From contig QCHA01000001.1 of assembly GCA_003279685.1 (NCBI GenBank), positions 372,001-436,000 on the forward strand: DNA of 64,000 nt, written 5' to 3'. This DNA is from Pelagibacteraceae bacterium AG-390-L03 (GTDB taxonomy: Bacteria > Pseudomonadota > Alphaproteobacteria > Pelagibacterales > Pelagibacteraceae). Of this stretch, positions 54,367 to 63,438 are shown piece by piece (position 1 is the stretch's first letter; every line of letters starts with the position of its first letter). The notes below the pieces were generated by a model that saw only the letters and a program-made list of their open reading frames with translations, had not been told where the DNA came from and made no database searches. A program made the translations under genes and the position numbers.

Positions 54367-56901
54367 TTAATTTGTTATTATATTAATTAGTTTGTTGGGG
54401 ATAAATATTTTTTTTTGAATATTCTTATTATTTAGATACTGATTTAATTTACTGTCTTCTTTTATCTTATCTAATAACAAACTTTCAGTCGTACCTTTTT
54501 TTGAGTTTAAAATTTTTCTGGTTTTACCATTAAATTGTATAATAAACTTAACATTATCTTCGTATAAAAATTTTTCTTCAACTTTTGGCCATACCAAACT
54601 TTCTTCAACATTTATCATTTTCATGCACTCACTTGAAAAGTGAGGTATGACGGGACTAATAGCTATCAATATTTTTTCATAATTTTCAATTAATTTTTTT
54701 TTTTCAATTTTATTTAAAATTATTTTATTTAAAGCTGAGTAAGTCTCATGAAAATTAGCAATTATTTTATTATAAGAAAAATTTTCAATGTTATGAGTAA
54801 TCTCTTTTATAAATTTATTAGTTATTTTTTCTAGATCGTTATTTTGATTAGGTGAATGATTAGCTTCTATTTCTTGAATAATTTTTTGATTTAAAGCCCA
54901 AAGTTTTTGGATAAATTTGTATGATGAATTTATACCTTCATCTGACCATTGAACGTCTTTTTCTGGTGGACTGTCTGATAGTATAAATAATCTTACGGAG
55001 TCTGCTCCATAATCTTTGATAATTTTTTCAGGATCAATAGTGTTCTTTTTTGATTTTGACATTGATTCTGAGGGTCCAATTTTTACAGATTTTTCACTAT
55101 CTTTTAAAACTTTTTTTCCATCTTTAATGATTAGGTCGTCAGGACTAACCCAATTATTATTTTCATCTTTATAAGTCTCATGACAAACCATACCCTGAGT
55201 AAACAAACCACTAAATGGTTCTTGGATGTCTAATGTATTGCTTTTGTATGATAAGGCGTGCATAAAAAATCTTGAATATAAAAGATGCAGAATTGCGTGT
55301 TCTACGCCTCCAATATATTGATCTACTGGCATCCAATATTTAACTTCATCAGAGTTAAACCCGTATTCTTTATTTTGAGATGAACAAAATCTTAGAAAAT
55401 ACCATGATGAGTCAACAAATGTATCCAATGTATCTGTTTCTCTGATACATTTTTTCCCATCTATCATTATATGTTTCCATCCCAACATTTCATCAAGGGG
55501 ATTACCTATAGAATTTAATTGATTAATTTTTGGTAGTTCAACGGGCAGCATATCTTTTGGAATTTTAACTGGATTATTTTTTTCATCATATGCTATTGGA
55601 ATTGGACATCCCCAGTATCTTTGACGTGAAATGCCCCAGTCTTTTAATCTATAATTAGTTTTTTTCTGGCCAATATTATTTTCTTCTAAATAACTAATTG
55701 TTTTATTAATTGAGTCATCAGGAACTTTTAGGTCATTTAAAAATTTAGAATTAAATAAATAACCAGAATCTGTAAAAGCTTTTTCATCAATTGAAAAATC
55801 TTTATTTTTTTCAGGTCTAACTACTGGTGTAACTTTTAAATTATACTTTTTTGCAAAATCTAAATCTCTTTGATCATGCGCTGGACAACCAAACACAGCA
55901 CCGAGTCCATAATCCATTAGCACAAAATTAGCAAAATAAACTGGTACTTTTATATTTTCATCTAGAGGGTTAAATGCTAGCAAATCAGTTTTAAAACCAA
56001 GCTTTTCAGCTGATGCGATAGACTCCTCAGTTGTGCCTGTTTTAGAACATTCTTCTTTAAATTTAATAAATTCAGGGTCGTTTACATAAAATTTAGCAAT
56101 TGGATGATCTACGGAAATTGCCAAAAAAGACATACCAAATAAGGTATCTGGCCTAGTAGTATAACATTTTATTTCATTTATTTTCTTTTTTGACTGAATC
56201 TTAAATTTAATTTCACAGCCATAAGATTTTCCAATCCAATTTTTTTGCATTATTTTGACTTTATTTGGCCAATTTTTAAGACTGTCTAAACTTTCTAAAA
56301 GTTCTTTGGAAAATTTGGTAATTTTAAAAAACCATTGATTTAGTTTTTTTCTCTCTACAATTGCTCCTGAGCGCCATCCTTTACCATCTATAACTTGTTC
56401 ATTAGCTAAAACTGTATTGTCTACTGGATCCCAGTTCACATAACTTTCTTTTCTATAAACTAGTCCTTTATCATAAAGTTCTAAGAAAAATTCTTGTTGA
56501 TGCTTGTAATATTCTGGTGAACAAGTAGAAATTTCTTTATCCCAATCTATAGATAAACCTAGTTTTTTTAACTGATTCTTCATAACTGAAATATTTTTTT
56601 CAGTCCATGTCTTTGGATCTAATTTATTTTGTCTTGCTGCATTTTCAGCTGGCATACCAAAAGAGTCCCATCCCATTGGGTGAAGTACATTAAATCCTTG
56701 TAAAGCTTTGTATCTAGCTAATACATCACCTATGGTATAATTTCTTACATGTCCCATATGAATCTTACCAGATGGATATGGAAACATTTCAAGGCAATAA
56801 AATTTTTTTTTATTTTTATCTACTTTGGTTGAAAATTTTTTTTCACCTTCCCAAGTTTTTTGCCACTTATCTTCTATTTCTTTAAAATTATATCTTTCCA
56901 C
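54367..56901 (-). CDS. leuS: leucyl-tRNA synthetase
   Basis: An 844-aa class I synthetase: [31 protein letters not shown] (HIGH signature as HMGH), EDPV-type editing domain ([22 protein letters not shown]), [34 protein letters not shown] and [15 protein letters not shown] (KMSKS as MSKSK). Its C-terminal region is standard. Length is normal. Precedes lptE and holA in a minus-strand unit with a DUF3576 gene 38 bp upstream. Confidence 0.98.
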   Translation of the reverse strand: MERYNFKEIEDKWQKTWEGEKKFSTKVDKNKKKFYCLEMFPYPSGKIHMGHVRNYTIGDVLARYKALQGFNVLHPMGWDSFGMPAENAARQNKLDPKTWTEKNISVMKNQLKKLGLSIDWDKEISTCSPEYYKHQQEFFLELYDKGLVYRKESYVNWDPVDNTVLANEQVIDGKGWRSGAIVERKKLNQWFFKITKFSKELLESLDSLKNWPNKVKIMQKNWIGKSYGCEIKFKIQSKKKINEIKCYTTRPDTLFGMSFLAISVDHPIAKFYVNDPEFIKFKEECSKTGTTEESIASAEKLGFKTDLLAFNPLDENIKVPVYFANFVLMDYGLGAVFGCPAHDQRDLDFAKKYNLKVTPVVRPEKNKDFSIDEKAFTDSGYLFNSKFLNDLKVPDDSINKTISYLEENNIGQKKTNYRLKDWGISRQRYWGCPIPIAYDEKNNPVKIPKDMLPVELPKINQLNSIGNPLDEMLGWKHIMIDGKKCIRETDTLDTFVDSSWYFLRFCSSQNKEYGFNSDEVKYWMPVDQYIGGVEHAILHLLYSRFFMHALSYKSNTLDIQEPFSGLFTQGMVCHETYKDENNNWVSPDDLIIKDGKKVLKDSEKSVKIGPSESMSKSKKNTIDPEKIIKDYGADSVRLFILSDSPPEKDVQWSDEGINSSYKFIQKLWALNQKIIQEIEANHSPNQNNDLEKITNKFIKEITHNIENFSYNKIIANFHETYSALNKIILNKIEKKKLIENYEKILIAISPVIPHFSSECMKMINVEESLVWPKVEEKFLYEDNVKFIIQFNGKTRKILNSKKGTTESLLLDKIKEDSKLNQYLNNKNIQKKIFIPNKLINIITN

Positions 56902-56939
56902 AAAATTAATTATAATATTATTAAAAAATATTTAAAAAA

Positions 56940-57497
56940 TTATTTTATTTTTTTTTTATTTTTTTTATTAAGATTTTCTCTTTTATACATCGTTGCTTTT
57001 TTTAATATTTCTCTTGTTAATTCGCTAACCAAATTTTGGTTAGACTCTGTGAAACTACAATCCAGTAAGGTTTTTTTACATTCTCTGGTGAAAATTTTTA
57101 TGTCTAAAGCGTCCGATCTTACTTCATTTGTCAAAAAACGGATTGTAATTTTTATACTTTCATTTTGACTTTTTTTATTTGAATACCAATCGGTGATTAT
57201 GATACCACCACTATAATTTACTGAAGTAAGAGGCATGAAATCAATCACATCCAAAGAAGCTCTCCATAGCTCATTAGAGCTAGCAAATTCAAAAACACCA
57301 CCTTTAGGTGACTGAAAAACATCGTCTATTTTAAATCCACGGCCTTCTTCAAGGTTTTTTTTAACTCTTAATTCTGGATCATCTGGAAATTTTCTGGCAT
57401 CAGCACCAAATTTACGTTTGCCATCGGGACCTTTGCAAGAAGCTAAGGATATCGCTATGATTAATATAAATATTAGCTTTTTATGTATTTTTGACAT
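56940..57497 (-). CDS. DUF3576 lipoprotein
   Basis: A 185-aa predicted lipoprotein: signal FILIIAISLASCKGP with lipobox LASC. The mature domain contains GRGFKIDDVF, ELWRASLDVIDFMPLTSVNYSGGIIITDWY and EVRSDALDIKIFTRE, matching alphaproteobacterial DUF3576. The gene order DUF3576-leuS-lptE-holA is conserved in that class. The C-terminal tail is very basic (KRENLNKKNKKKIK). Function unknown; probably an outer-membrane-associated factor. Confidence 0.9.
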   Translation of the reverse strand: MSKIHKKLIFILIIAISLASCKGPDGKRKFGADARKFPDDPELRVKKNLEEGRGFKIDDVFQSPKGGVFEFASSNELWRASLDVIDFMPLTSVNYSGGIIITDWYSNKKSQNESIKITIRFLTNEVRSDALDIKIFTRECKKTLLDCSFTESNQNLVSELTREILKKATMYKRENLNKKNKKKIK

Positions 57498-57709
57498 TTT
57501 TAGTAGATTTTTAAATAATCGTTTTATATCTACAATATAATTTGAAAATACTTAAATCATAAAAAAAATACCTCTTAAAGTGATGTAAAAATACAACACT
57601 TATGCTTTTTTATCAAAAATTAAGTGTTTTTCAGAAAAATATGTAATTTAAGTGCTAATAACACACTGTTTATTATTAATAATAACATTAAACAAAAGGA
57701 GTAATTAAT
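57498..57709 (+). promoter_or_regulatory. long porin upstream region with repeated TTAAGTG motifs
   Basis: At 212 bp this is among the longest spacers in the window. It contains TTAAAGTG (57575-57582) and TTAAGTG at 57620-57626 and 57648-57654, the last two 28 bp apart. An 8-bp inverted repeat AACACTTA/TAAGTGTT at 57595-57602 and 57621-57628 is followed by T-rich sequence. A 16-bp palindrome TTATTATTAATAATAA sits at 57670-57685 and a strong AAAGGAG ribosome-binding site before the porin ATG. Repeats may be binding sites for a response regulator; the hairpin could instead act on RNA. Confidence 0.5.
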
Positions 57710-58675
57710 ATGAACATTAAAAAAATAGGTTTGACTGCTTTAGCAGCGTCACTTGTTTCTGTATCAGCTCACGCTGGTGCTATGTCAGTGGCTGGTTCAG
57801 CATCAATCGGTCTTAAAAACAACGCTGGTACAGATGGTGGAAAATCATTGACTATGGGTAACCAGTTAACTTTCACAGGTGGTGGAGAGTTAGATAACGG
57901 TCTAAATGTAGCATTATCATTCGTAATTGATCAAGGTGATGGTGTAGCAGCTGCAACAGCTCCGTTTGACAGTCACTCAATCACAATAAGTTCAGATGCA
58001 TTAGGATCTATCGTTATTGCTGGTGAAGGCGCAGGTAATGCTCAATCAGCTTTAGATACTACTGCAGCTGGTGATATCTGGGATAATGGTTTCAAATACG
58101 CAGCTAGAAGAACTGCATCATATACTGCAATGCAAGGATCTGATGCTTCTGGTAGTTCAATAAACTATACATTGCCTACAATGGTTGATGATTTATCTGT
58201 TTCTGCTTCGTACAGTCCAAGTGGAACAGCTGTAAATTCTACTACTGCTGTTGCTTTCACTTACACAGGTATCGAAGGATTATCAGTAAGTTATGGTGCT
58301 GGTGAAGCAGGCTCTACAACAGTTGCTTCTTCAGGTGATATAACAACTTTGAAAGGTTCTTACGCACTAGGATCAATCACAGCTGCTTACTCAGTTACTG
58401 ACAGTGATATGGGAACTGGTGGAACTAATGAAGAAATGAGTTCTTTCAAACTTTCTTACACAGTATCTGATGATTTATCAGTTAGTTACGGTGAGGAAAC
58501 TCATGAAACATCTGGACAAACTGTTGATGAAGAGTTTGATTCAATCTCTGTATCATACACAACAGGTGGTATGACTTTAACAGCTGCACAATACAATGCA
58601 ACAGGACTTGGAAACACGTCTGGTGCACTTGGTGAAGCTGAAAGATGGAAATTAGGTGCTTCATTTGCATTTTAA
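57710..58675 (+). CDS. outer-membrane porin (major porin candidate)
   Basis: A 321-aa gram-negative porin: signal peptide NIKKIGLTALAASLVSVSAHA, then amphipathic beta strands rich in Ser, Gly, Thr (VAGSASIGLKNN, NGLNVALSFVIDQGDG, SSINYTLPTM, SVSASYSP) and the terminal WKLGASFAF with C-terminal Phe needed by the BAM machinery. Codons are noticeably richer in G/C and more regular than in neighbours, and the gene has its own strong ribosome-binding site and terminator, both signs of high expression. It allows small solutes through the outer membrane. Confidence 0.93.
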   Translation: MNIKKIGLTALAASLVSVSAHAGAMSVAGSASIGLKNNAGTDGGKSLTMGNQLTFTGGGELDNGLNVALSFVIDQGDGVAAATAPFDSHSITISSDALGSIVIAGEGAGNAQSALDTTAAGDIWDNGFKYAARRTASYTAMQGSDASGSSINYTLPTMVDDLSVSASYSPSGTAVNSTTAVAFTYTGIEGLSVSYGAGEAGSTTVASSGDITTLKGSYALGSITAAYSVTDSDMGTGGTNEEMSSFKLSYTVSDDLSVSYGEETHETSGQTVDEEFDSISVSYTTGGMTLTAAQYNATGLGNTSGALGEAERWKLGASFAF

Positions 58676-58696
58676 TTTTATCTAATTAAAAACACT

Positions 58697-58726
58697 AAAG
58701 GGCCCCTTTTTAGGGGCCTTTTTTTT
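58697..58726 (+). terminator. rho-independent terminator after the porin
   Basis: A stem GGCCCC (58701-58706) and GGGGCC (58713-58718) with a 6-nt loop, extended by A/T and G-U pairs on both sides, is followed by a run of T. It lies 22 bp after the porin stop and overlaps the 3' end of the convergent ThiE-like gene by 2 bp. Confidence 0.93.
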
Positions 58727-59243
58727 ATTCAAAAAAGGAAATCCCAGCAAATTCTGCAAGATTTAATAGTTTAAGTTTTTTCAAATTTTTTTGAGAAATA
58801 CCTCCCAAAATAACAATTTTTTTTTTAGTAAGTTTAGAAAGTAACCTAAATTTGTTCATCCCTAAATAATTTTTATTTTTCTTAAATAAAGAGGATAAAA
58901 AAATTTTCTCAACATTTTGATTTTCTTTTTCTCTTATTTCTCTAAGATTATGAGCAGAACCAATAATCTTAAATTTTTTTTTAAAAGAATATGCCAAATG
59001 TTTTAAACTATTATTAAAAGATGGAATATAAACACCATCTAAATTTAGTTTTATTGCTAATTTGATGTCGTTAGATAAATAAAATTTAATTGATCTTTTT
59101 TTACAATATCTTTTTATTTTAAGTATAATCGTTTGGTCTTTCGGTTTTAAAGAATAATTTCTGTAAATGATACTAGTTTGATTGTCTTGCTTATCGATAT
59201 TATTTGTATCAAATTTATTAATAAAGTAATATTTTCTGATCAT
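58725..59243 (-). CDS. ThiE/TenI-like protein (thiamine-phosphate synthase family)
   Basis: About 172 aa from ATG 59243 (MIRKYYFINKF); an ATG at 59255 would overlap the divergent yggS start. It has the thiamine monophosphate synthase-like barrel: SIIYRNYSLKP, LAIKLNLDGVYIPS, KIIGSAHNLREI, EKIFLSSLFKKN and KKIVILGGISQKNLKKLKLLNLAEFAGISFF. The usual phosphate-binding GGI is present, but several substrate residues of true ThiE are not evident, so it may be TenI-like or a divergent ThiE in a thiamine-precursor salvage route. Confidence 0.75.
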   Translation of the reverse strand: MIRKYYFINKFDTNNIDKQDNQTSIIYRNYSLKPKDQTIILKIKRYCKKRSIKFYLSNDIKLAIKLNLDGVYIPSFNNSLKHLAYSFKKKFKIIGSAHNLREIREKENQNVEKIFLSSLFKKNKNYLGMNKFRLLSKLTKKKIVILGGISQKNLKKLKLLNLAEFAGISFFE

Positions 59244-59249
59244 ATTTAT

Positions 59250-59909
59250 ATGCATAATACTGTAAAAAATTTATTAGATATCGAAAATAATATTAAAACA
59301 CATCTTAATAAATTAAAAATTAATAATAGTCCCAAAATTGTTGCGGTATCCAAGACTTTTAGAATTGATAAAATCTTACCTATTATTGACCATGGTCATA
59401 TTGATTTCGGTGAAAATAAAGTTCAGGAAGCAGTTGAAAAATGGACAGAAATTAAAAGAATAAATTTAAAAATAAAATTGCATATGATTGGAAAATTACA
59501 AACAAACAAAGTGAAGCACGCTATTAAAATATTCGATTATATTCATTCAGTAGATAGTAAAAAACTTGCAAAAAAAATTGCAAATGAACAAAATATAATA
59601 AATAAAAAAATAAAAATATTTCTACAGGTAAATATTGGTGATGAAAATCAAAAATCAGGAATTAATAAAAATGAAGTAGCCTCACTTGCTTCTTACTGTA
59701 AAGAAATTGGACTGAATTTAATTGGATTGATGTGTATTCCTCCAGTTAATATTGACCCAGATGATTATTTTAAAGAGATGAATGAATTAAATAAATCTTT
59801 AGGTTTTACCGAATTAAGCATGGGTATGTCGTCAGATTTTTTAAATGCTACCAAACACCTATCAACATACGTTAGAATTGGATCTGGTATATTTGGCCAG
59901 CGATCTTAA
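59250..59909 (+). CDS. YggS-family PLP-binding protein (PLP homeostasis)
   Basis: About 219 aa from ATG 59250. The protein has KIVAVSKTFRIDKI with the PLP-binding Lys, DFGENKVQEAVEKW, LHMIGKLQTNKVKHAI, HSVDSKKLAKKI, IFLQVNIGDENQKSG, GLMCIPPV, ELSMGMSSDFLNA and YVRIGSGIFG, all family hallmarks. It controls free pyridoxal 5'-phosphate and amino-acid balance. An upstream frame opening at 59178 runs across the divergent gene and is not used. Its 3' end overlaps an L,D-transpeptidase gene by 4 bp. Confidence 0.93.
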   Translation: MHNTVKNLLDIENNIKTHLNKLKINNSPKIVAVSKTFRIDKILPIIDHGHIDFGENKVQEAVEKWTEIKRINLKIKLHMIGKLQTNKVKHAIKIFDYIHSVDSKKLAKKIANEQNIINKKIKIFLQVNIGDENQKSGINKNEVASLASYCKEIGLNLIGLMCIPPVNIDPDDYFKEMNELNKSLGFTELSMGMSSDFLNATKHLSTYVRIGSGIFGQRS

Positions 59910-60400
59910 TAAATTTTTATTTTAGAATTTTTTTTAATTAATTTAATCATAATCAAAAAATCTTTTTCCTTCAGAGCAATACATCCAGCTGTAGGTTTAT
60001 AATCTTTCGTTATATGAATAAAAATACAACTGCCTTGACCAATAATAGGTTTTTTGAAGTTATACTTGATTGGAATTATCAAATCATATTTATGGTCTTT
60101 TCTCTTTAATTTTTCATATTTAATTTTTTTTTTGATTTTAAAAAGTTTGTTATATTTTTTTGGAAAACGGACATCGTCACACCAACCCATCTCTTTGTCT
60201 ATCTCGACACATCTTAATAGAGTTGATGGTTTTTCCTTACGATCTTTCCTATAATAAAGATTTTCAATTTCAAAAGTTCCTTTAGGAGTTTTTTTATCTC
60301 CCTCTTTTTTATTTTTTGTTGATCCTTTTTGGCCAATACAGCACCTAAATTTAAATTCATTTATTTGAAGAGTATGTTTATTTTTTACTAAAATTGTCAT
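59906..60400 (-). CDS. L,D-transpeptidase (YkuD/ErfK) domain protein
   Basis: About 164 aa from ATG 60400. It contains GSTKNKKEGDKKTPKGTFEI, WCDDVRFPKKYN and the catalytic-site core IFIHITKDYKPTAGCIALKEKD, where His and Cys (in TAGC) are the active residues of YkuD domains. No signal peptide is evident, unlike secreted transpeptidases, though short alphaproteobacterial members often lack one. It is divergent from a winged-helix gene with 11 bp between starts, a frequent pairing. Confidence 0.85.
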   Translation of the reverse strand: MTILVKNKHTLQINEFKFRCCIGQKGSTKNKKEGDKKTPKGTFEIENLYYRKDRKEKPSTLLRCVEIDKEMGWCDDVRFPKKYNKLFKIKKKIKYEKLKRKDHKYDLIIPIKYNFKKPIIGQGSCIFIHITKDYKPTAGCIALKEKDFLIMIKLIKKNSKIKIY

Positions 60401-60411
60401 ATTCTCTTTTT

Positions 60412-60975
60412 GTGAACGCACAACATTTAATAATATACAATCATACCCCATTATATCATATTCTTGAAGAACTCAACTCAGATTTAAAATTTAAGATTAG
60501 TTGTGCAAATAGTGAGAATTCTTTAAAAGAAAAATTAAAAAATTATAATAATTATTTGATCATTTCTGATAAAAAATATTCAGATATTAGCAATCAATTT
60601 GTTTTAGAAAATAAACCAATTAATATTTTTAAGCTAATAGAAAAAATAAATATTGAATTTCTAAAACTTCAATTTAACAACCAATCTCAAGTAAAAGTTA
60701 ACAATTATACGATAGATCTAAATTCAAGAGAGATGTTAACACACGATTTCAAGCTTAAATTAACTGAAAAAGAAATTAATACGATTACTTATTTATCTAA
60801 ATCCAACAAACCAGTTCGTATTGATGAATTACAAAAAATGGTATGGTATTATCAATCTGATATAGAAACTCATACTGTTGAAACTCATATCTATCGATTA
60901 AGAAAAAAAATTTTAAATACTTTTAATGATAATGAATTTATTATTAGTAAAAAAAATGGCTATCAAATTAAATAA
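60412..60975 (+). CDS. OmpR/PhoB-type winged-helix regulator with degenerate receiver
   Basis: I prefer the GTG at 60412, giving 187 aa; a TTG at 60394 would overlap the divergent gene. The C-terminal half (about 100-187) is a clear winged helix: LTEKEINTITYLSK, ELQKMVWYYQSDIETHTVETHIYRLRKKI, ISKKNGYQI. The N-terminal half is only about 95 aa, shorter than a receiver, with just a KPINIFKLIEKI end reminiscent of one; no phosphorylatable Asp pocket is evident. It probably binds DNA constitutively, perhaps at its own divergent promoter. Confidence 0.8.
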   Translation: MNAQHLIIYNHTPLYHILEELNSDLKFKISCANSENSLKEKLKNYNNYLIISDKKYSDISNQFVLENKPINIFKLIEKINIEFLKLQFNNQSQVKVNNYTIDLNSREMLTHDFKLKLTEKEINTITYLSKSNKPVRIDELQKMVWYYQSDIETHTVETHIYRLRKKILNTFNDNEFIISKKNGYQIK

Positions 60976-61075
60976 GAAAAACCCAATAATTAAAGACCTA
61001 TTTACAAAAAAATATAAGCCAAAAATAGTCAAACCTAAAAAGGGAAAGGGAAGTTTTAAAAGAAAAAAAATTTAA
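60956..61075 (+). CDS. ArfA-like alternative ribosome-rescue factor (39 aa)
   Basis: A 39-codon gene beginning at ATG 60956, inside the last 20 bp of the winged-helix gene, ending TAA 61073-61075. The product carries the ArfA signature: DLF followed by a basic stretch and VKPKKGKGSFKRKK (residues 25-38), compared with LFRQRV...KKGKGSYMRK in E. coli ArfA. ArfA brings RF2 to stalled ribosomes whose message lacks a stop. The stop codon is present, and only 2 bp separate it from the convergent kinase gene. Confidence 0.72.
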   Translation: MAIKLNKKNPIIKDLFTKKYKPKIVKPKKGKGSFKRKKI

Positions 61076-61077
61076 GA

Positions 61078-62007
61078 TTAAAGTCTTGCACCAATCTGTT
61101 GTATTACTCTAGAAGACATTTCTGTACCTTTTTCTAAACTTTCTTTGATTGATAATTTATTAACATAACCATGTAGAAAACCAGCAGCAAAAAGATCTCC
61201 AGCACCTGTAAGGTCAACAATTTTTAGATTTTGTTGTATGTCACTCTCGAAAATTTCTTTCCCATTAACAGCAACTGCACCTTTCTCACCTCTAGTTATA
61301 ACTACTAGCTTATTAAGCTGCTTTGAAAAGTTTATAACTTCATCAAAACTTTTTGCTTCGATTAATGATGAAATTTCTTGTTCATTAGCAAAAGTTATAT
61401 TGAGTTTATTTTTAACTAAGTTTAAAAAATGAGGTTTATGTCTATCTACACAAAATAGATCAGAAAGTGACATAGCAACTTTATTTGCATTATTAATAGC
61501 TTTATCAAATGCTTTTTTAGGTTCTCCTTCATCCCATAAGTATCCTTCTAAAAAAACTATTTCACTTTTTTTAATTGCTTCAGAGCTAACATCATTTTCA
61601 TTAATTTTTCCTGCTGTTCCTAAAAATGTGCACATTGTCCTTTCAGAGTCTGGAGTAATCAATATTAAACAAGTACCTGTTGGTAATTCTTCTCTCTTTT
61701 TTGAGTAAAAATATTCTACGTTTTCTTTTTTTAGACCTTCTTCGTACTTGTCGCCAAAGTCGTCATTGGAAATTTTTCCAATAAAACCTACCTTGTCACC
61801 AAGTTGAGATAACCCAACTATAGAATTTGCTACTGAGCCTCCAGAAACAGTTTTTTCAATTTTGAGATTAATTATTAATTGCTTGAATTCATTTTCATCA
61901 AAAAATAATTTCATTGTACTTTTTGTAAGATTATTTTCTTCAATAAAACTATCATCTACTTTACAAATGACATCAACTATTGCGTTTCCTATTCCTAAAA
62001 TTTTCAT
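61078..62007 (-). CDS. PfkB-family sugar/adenosine kinase
   Basis: A 309-aa ribokinase-like kinase: ILGIGNAIVDVICKVDDSF, SGGSVANSIVGLSQLGDKVGFIGKI, GTCLILITPDSERTMCTFLG, and the ATP site VDLTGAGDLFAAGFLHGY with the catalytic Asp. The GNAIVD opening and the N-terminal spacing are typical of the bacterial adenosine kinase-like branch. The nucleoside or sugar substrate is not certain. One bp separates it from nth upstream. Confidence 0.87.
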   Translation of the reverse strand: MKILGIGNAIVDVICKVDDSFIEENNLTKSTMKLFFDENEFKQLIINLKIEKTVSGGSVANSIVGLSQLGDKVGFIGKISNDDFGDKYEEGLKKENVEYFYSKKREELPTGTCLILITPDSERTMCTFLGTAGKINENDVSSEAIKKSEIVFLEGYLWDEGEPKKAFDKAINNANKVAMSLSDLFCVDRHKPHFLNLVKNKLNITFANEQEISSLIEAKSFDEVINFSKQLNKLVVITRGEKGAVAVNGKEIFESDIQQNLKIVDLTGAGDLFAAGFLHGYVNKLSIKESLEKGTEMSSRVIQQIGARL

Positions 62008-62008
62008 A

Positions 62009-62662
62009 TTATGCTTTTTGGGTAATAACAGTTTTTTTTCTGTTTGGGTAGCAAGTAGTACATATTTTGCATGTTAAACCATAACAATCTCTTGCCTTAC
62101 AATATTCTCTACCATAAAAAATTATTTGTAAATGAAGTTTAGACCAAGTTCTTCTAGGAAATATTCGTTTTAAATCTTTTTCAGTTTGTACCACATTTTT
62201 TCCACTAGTTAATCCCCATCTTTGAGCAAGTCTATGAATATGAGTATCAACTGCAAAAGCTGGATACCCAAAACCCTGGGACATCACTACGCTAGCTGTT
62301 TTATGGCCTACACCAGGTAGTTTTTCTAGTTCTTCAAAGGTTTGAGGCACTCTCCCGTTGTGTTTTTCCAAAACTTGTTTTGACATTAAATAAATACTTT
62401 TAGCTTTAATTCTAAAAATACCAATTTTTTTTATTAATTTTTCAATTTTTTTCCTTCCTAATTTTACAAAGTGTTCTGGTTTAAAGTATTTTGGATATAT
62501 ATCTTTTGTGACATTGTTAACATTTACATCTGTGCATTGGGCTGAAAGAAGTACAGAAATTAATAGTGTAAAAGTATTTTTACTTTTAAGGGGAACTGAT
62601 GCTTTAGGATAAATTTTATTTAGAGTTTTAATTATAATTTTTGCCTTTTGTTTTTCATTCAT
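62009..62662 (-). CDS. nth: endonuclease III (Nth)
   Basis: A 217-aa DNA glycosylase/AP lyase: LLSAQCTDVNVNNVT, LEKLPGVGHKTASVVMSQGFGYPAFAVDTHIHRLAQRWGLT (helix-hairpin-helix, catalytic Lys and Asp) and a C-terminal Cys-rich iron-sulfur loop (YCKARDCYGLTCKICTTCYP). The five cysteines are spaced differently from E. coli (C-x6-C-x2-C-x5-C), so the exact cluster ligands are uncertain. It excises oxidised pyrimidines. Overlaps the dapB stop by 1 bp. Confidence 0.94.
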   Translation of the reverse strand: MNEKQKAKIIIKTLNKIYPKASVPLKSKNTFTLLISVLLSAQCTDVNVNNVTKDIYPKYFKPEHFVKLGRKKIEKLIKKIGIFRIKAKSIYLMSKQVLEKHNGRVPQTFEELEKLPGVGHKTASVVMSQGFGYPAFAVDTHIHRLAQRWGLTSGKNVVQTEKDLKRIFPRRTWSKLHLQIIFYGREYCKARDCYGLTCKICTTCYPNRKKTVITQKA

Positions 62663-63438
62663 TATGAAAAGTTAAGCAAATCTCTCATAGAATATAATCC
62701 TGGTTTTTTTTTCATTAACCATTTAGAAGCAGTCAAAGCTCCATCAGAGTAAAGTGTTCTATCAAAAGCTTCATGGTTTAATGTAATTATTTCTTTTCCA
62801 CTTGAGAATTTTACTTCATGTTCACCAATAATTTCACCTTTTCTTATAGAATTAAAATTAATTTTTTTTCCATAAGGAAAAGATTTTTTATTTAAAAATT
62901 TCTTTCCCATTAAATTATATAAATTTTTATTCTTTCCATCCGCAATGCCTTTTCCAAGCATTAAGGCTGTACCAGAAGGATAGTCTTTTTTATGTTTGTG
63001 ATGTACTTCAAATATTTTACTTAAATATTCATCATTTAAAGATTTTGATGTTATTTCAGTTAAATACATTAATAAATTTACACCTAAACTCATATTACCA
63101 GCTTTTAAAATGGGTATTTTTTTTGAATATTTCTTAATATGATTTTCTTGGCTTCTATCAAAACCAGTTGTGCCAATAACAACCTTTTTCTTAAGTTTAG
63201 ATGCTATTCTTAATATTTCCAAGGTGCACTCTGGGACTGTAAAATCAATTATCACGTCTGTTTTTTTAAACGCAATATCTGAATTTAATTCTGGTCTAAT
63301 TCCGTTAAATTTTTTATTTACAAGTCTATTTTCTGTAAGCGCAACTAATTTAAAATTTTTATTTTTCTTTGAAGATTTGATAAGTTGTTGACCCATCCTT
63401 CCCATGCAACCTGATATTGCTAAATTAATTTTATTCAT
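62662..63438 (-). CDS. dapB: 4-hydroxy-tetrahydrodipicolinate reductase
   Basis: A 258-aa NAD(P)H enzyme of lysine/diaminopimelate synthesis: LAISGCMGRMGQQLIK (dinucleotide loop), VIIDFTVPE, VVIGTTGFDRSQ, EVHHKHKKDYPSGTALMLG (catalytic His-His-Lys region) and KEIITLNHEAFDRTLYSDGAL. Length is normal. Overlaps the upstream ABM-domain gene by 8 bp; dnaJ-dapB linkage is common in alphaproteobacteria. Confidence 0.96.
   Translation of the reverse strand: MNKINLAISGCMGRMGQQLIKSSKKNKNFKLVALTENRLVNKKFNGIRPELNSDIAFKKTDVIIDFTVPECTLEILRIASKLKKKVVIGTTGFDRSQENHIKKYSKKIPILKAGNMSLGVNLLMYLTEITSKSLNDEYLSKIFEVHHKHKKDYPSGTALMLGKGIADGKNKNLYNLMGKKFLNKKSFPYGKKINFNSIRKGEIIGEHEVKFSSGKEIITLNHEAFDRTLYSDGALTASKWLMKKKPGLYSMRDLLNFS

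Noticed and set aside
58482-58670. Minus-strand frame inside the porin
   Set aside because: Shadow of the porin's regular codons; His/Gln-rich with no domain.
59178-59249. Extended N-terminus of YggS from 59178
   Set aside because: The extra 24 residues would run through the divergent ThiE-like start and do not resemble the family, which begins near MHNTVKNLLDI.
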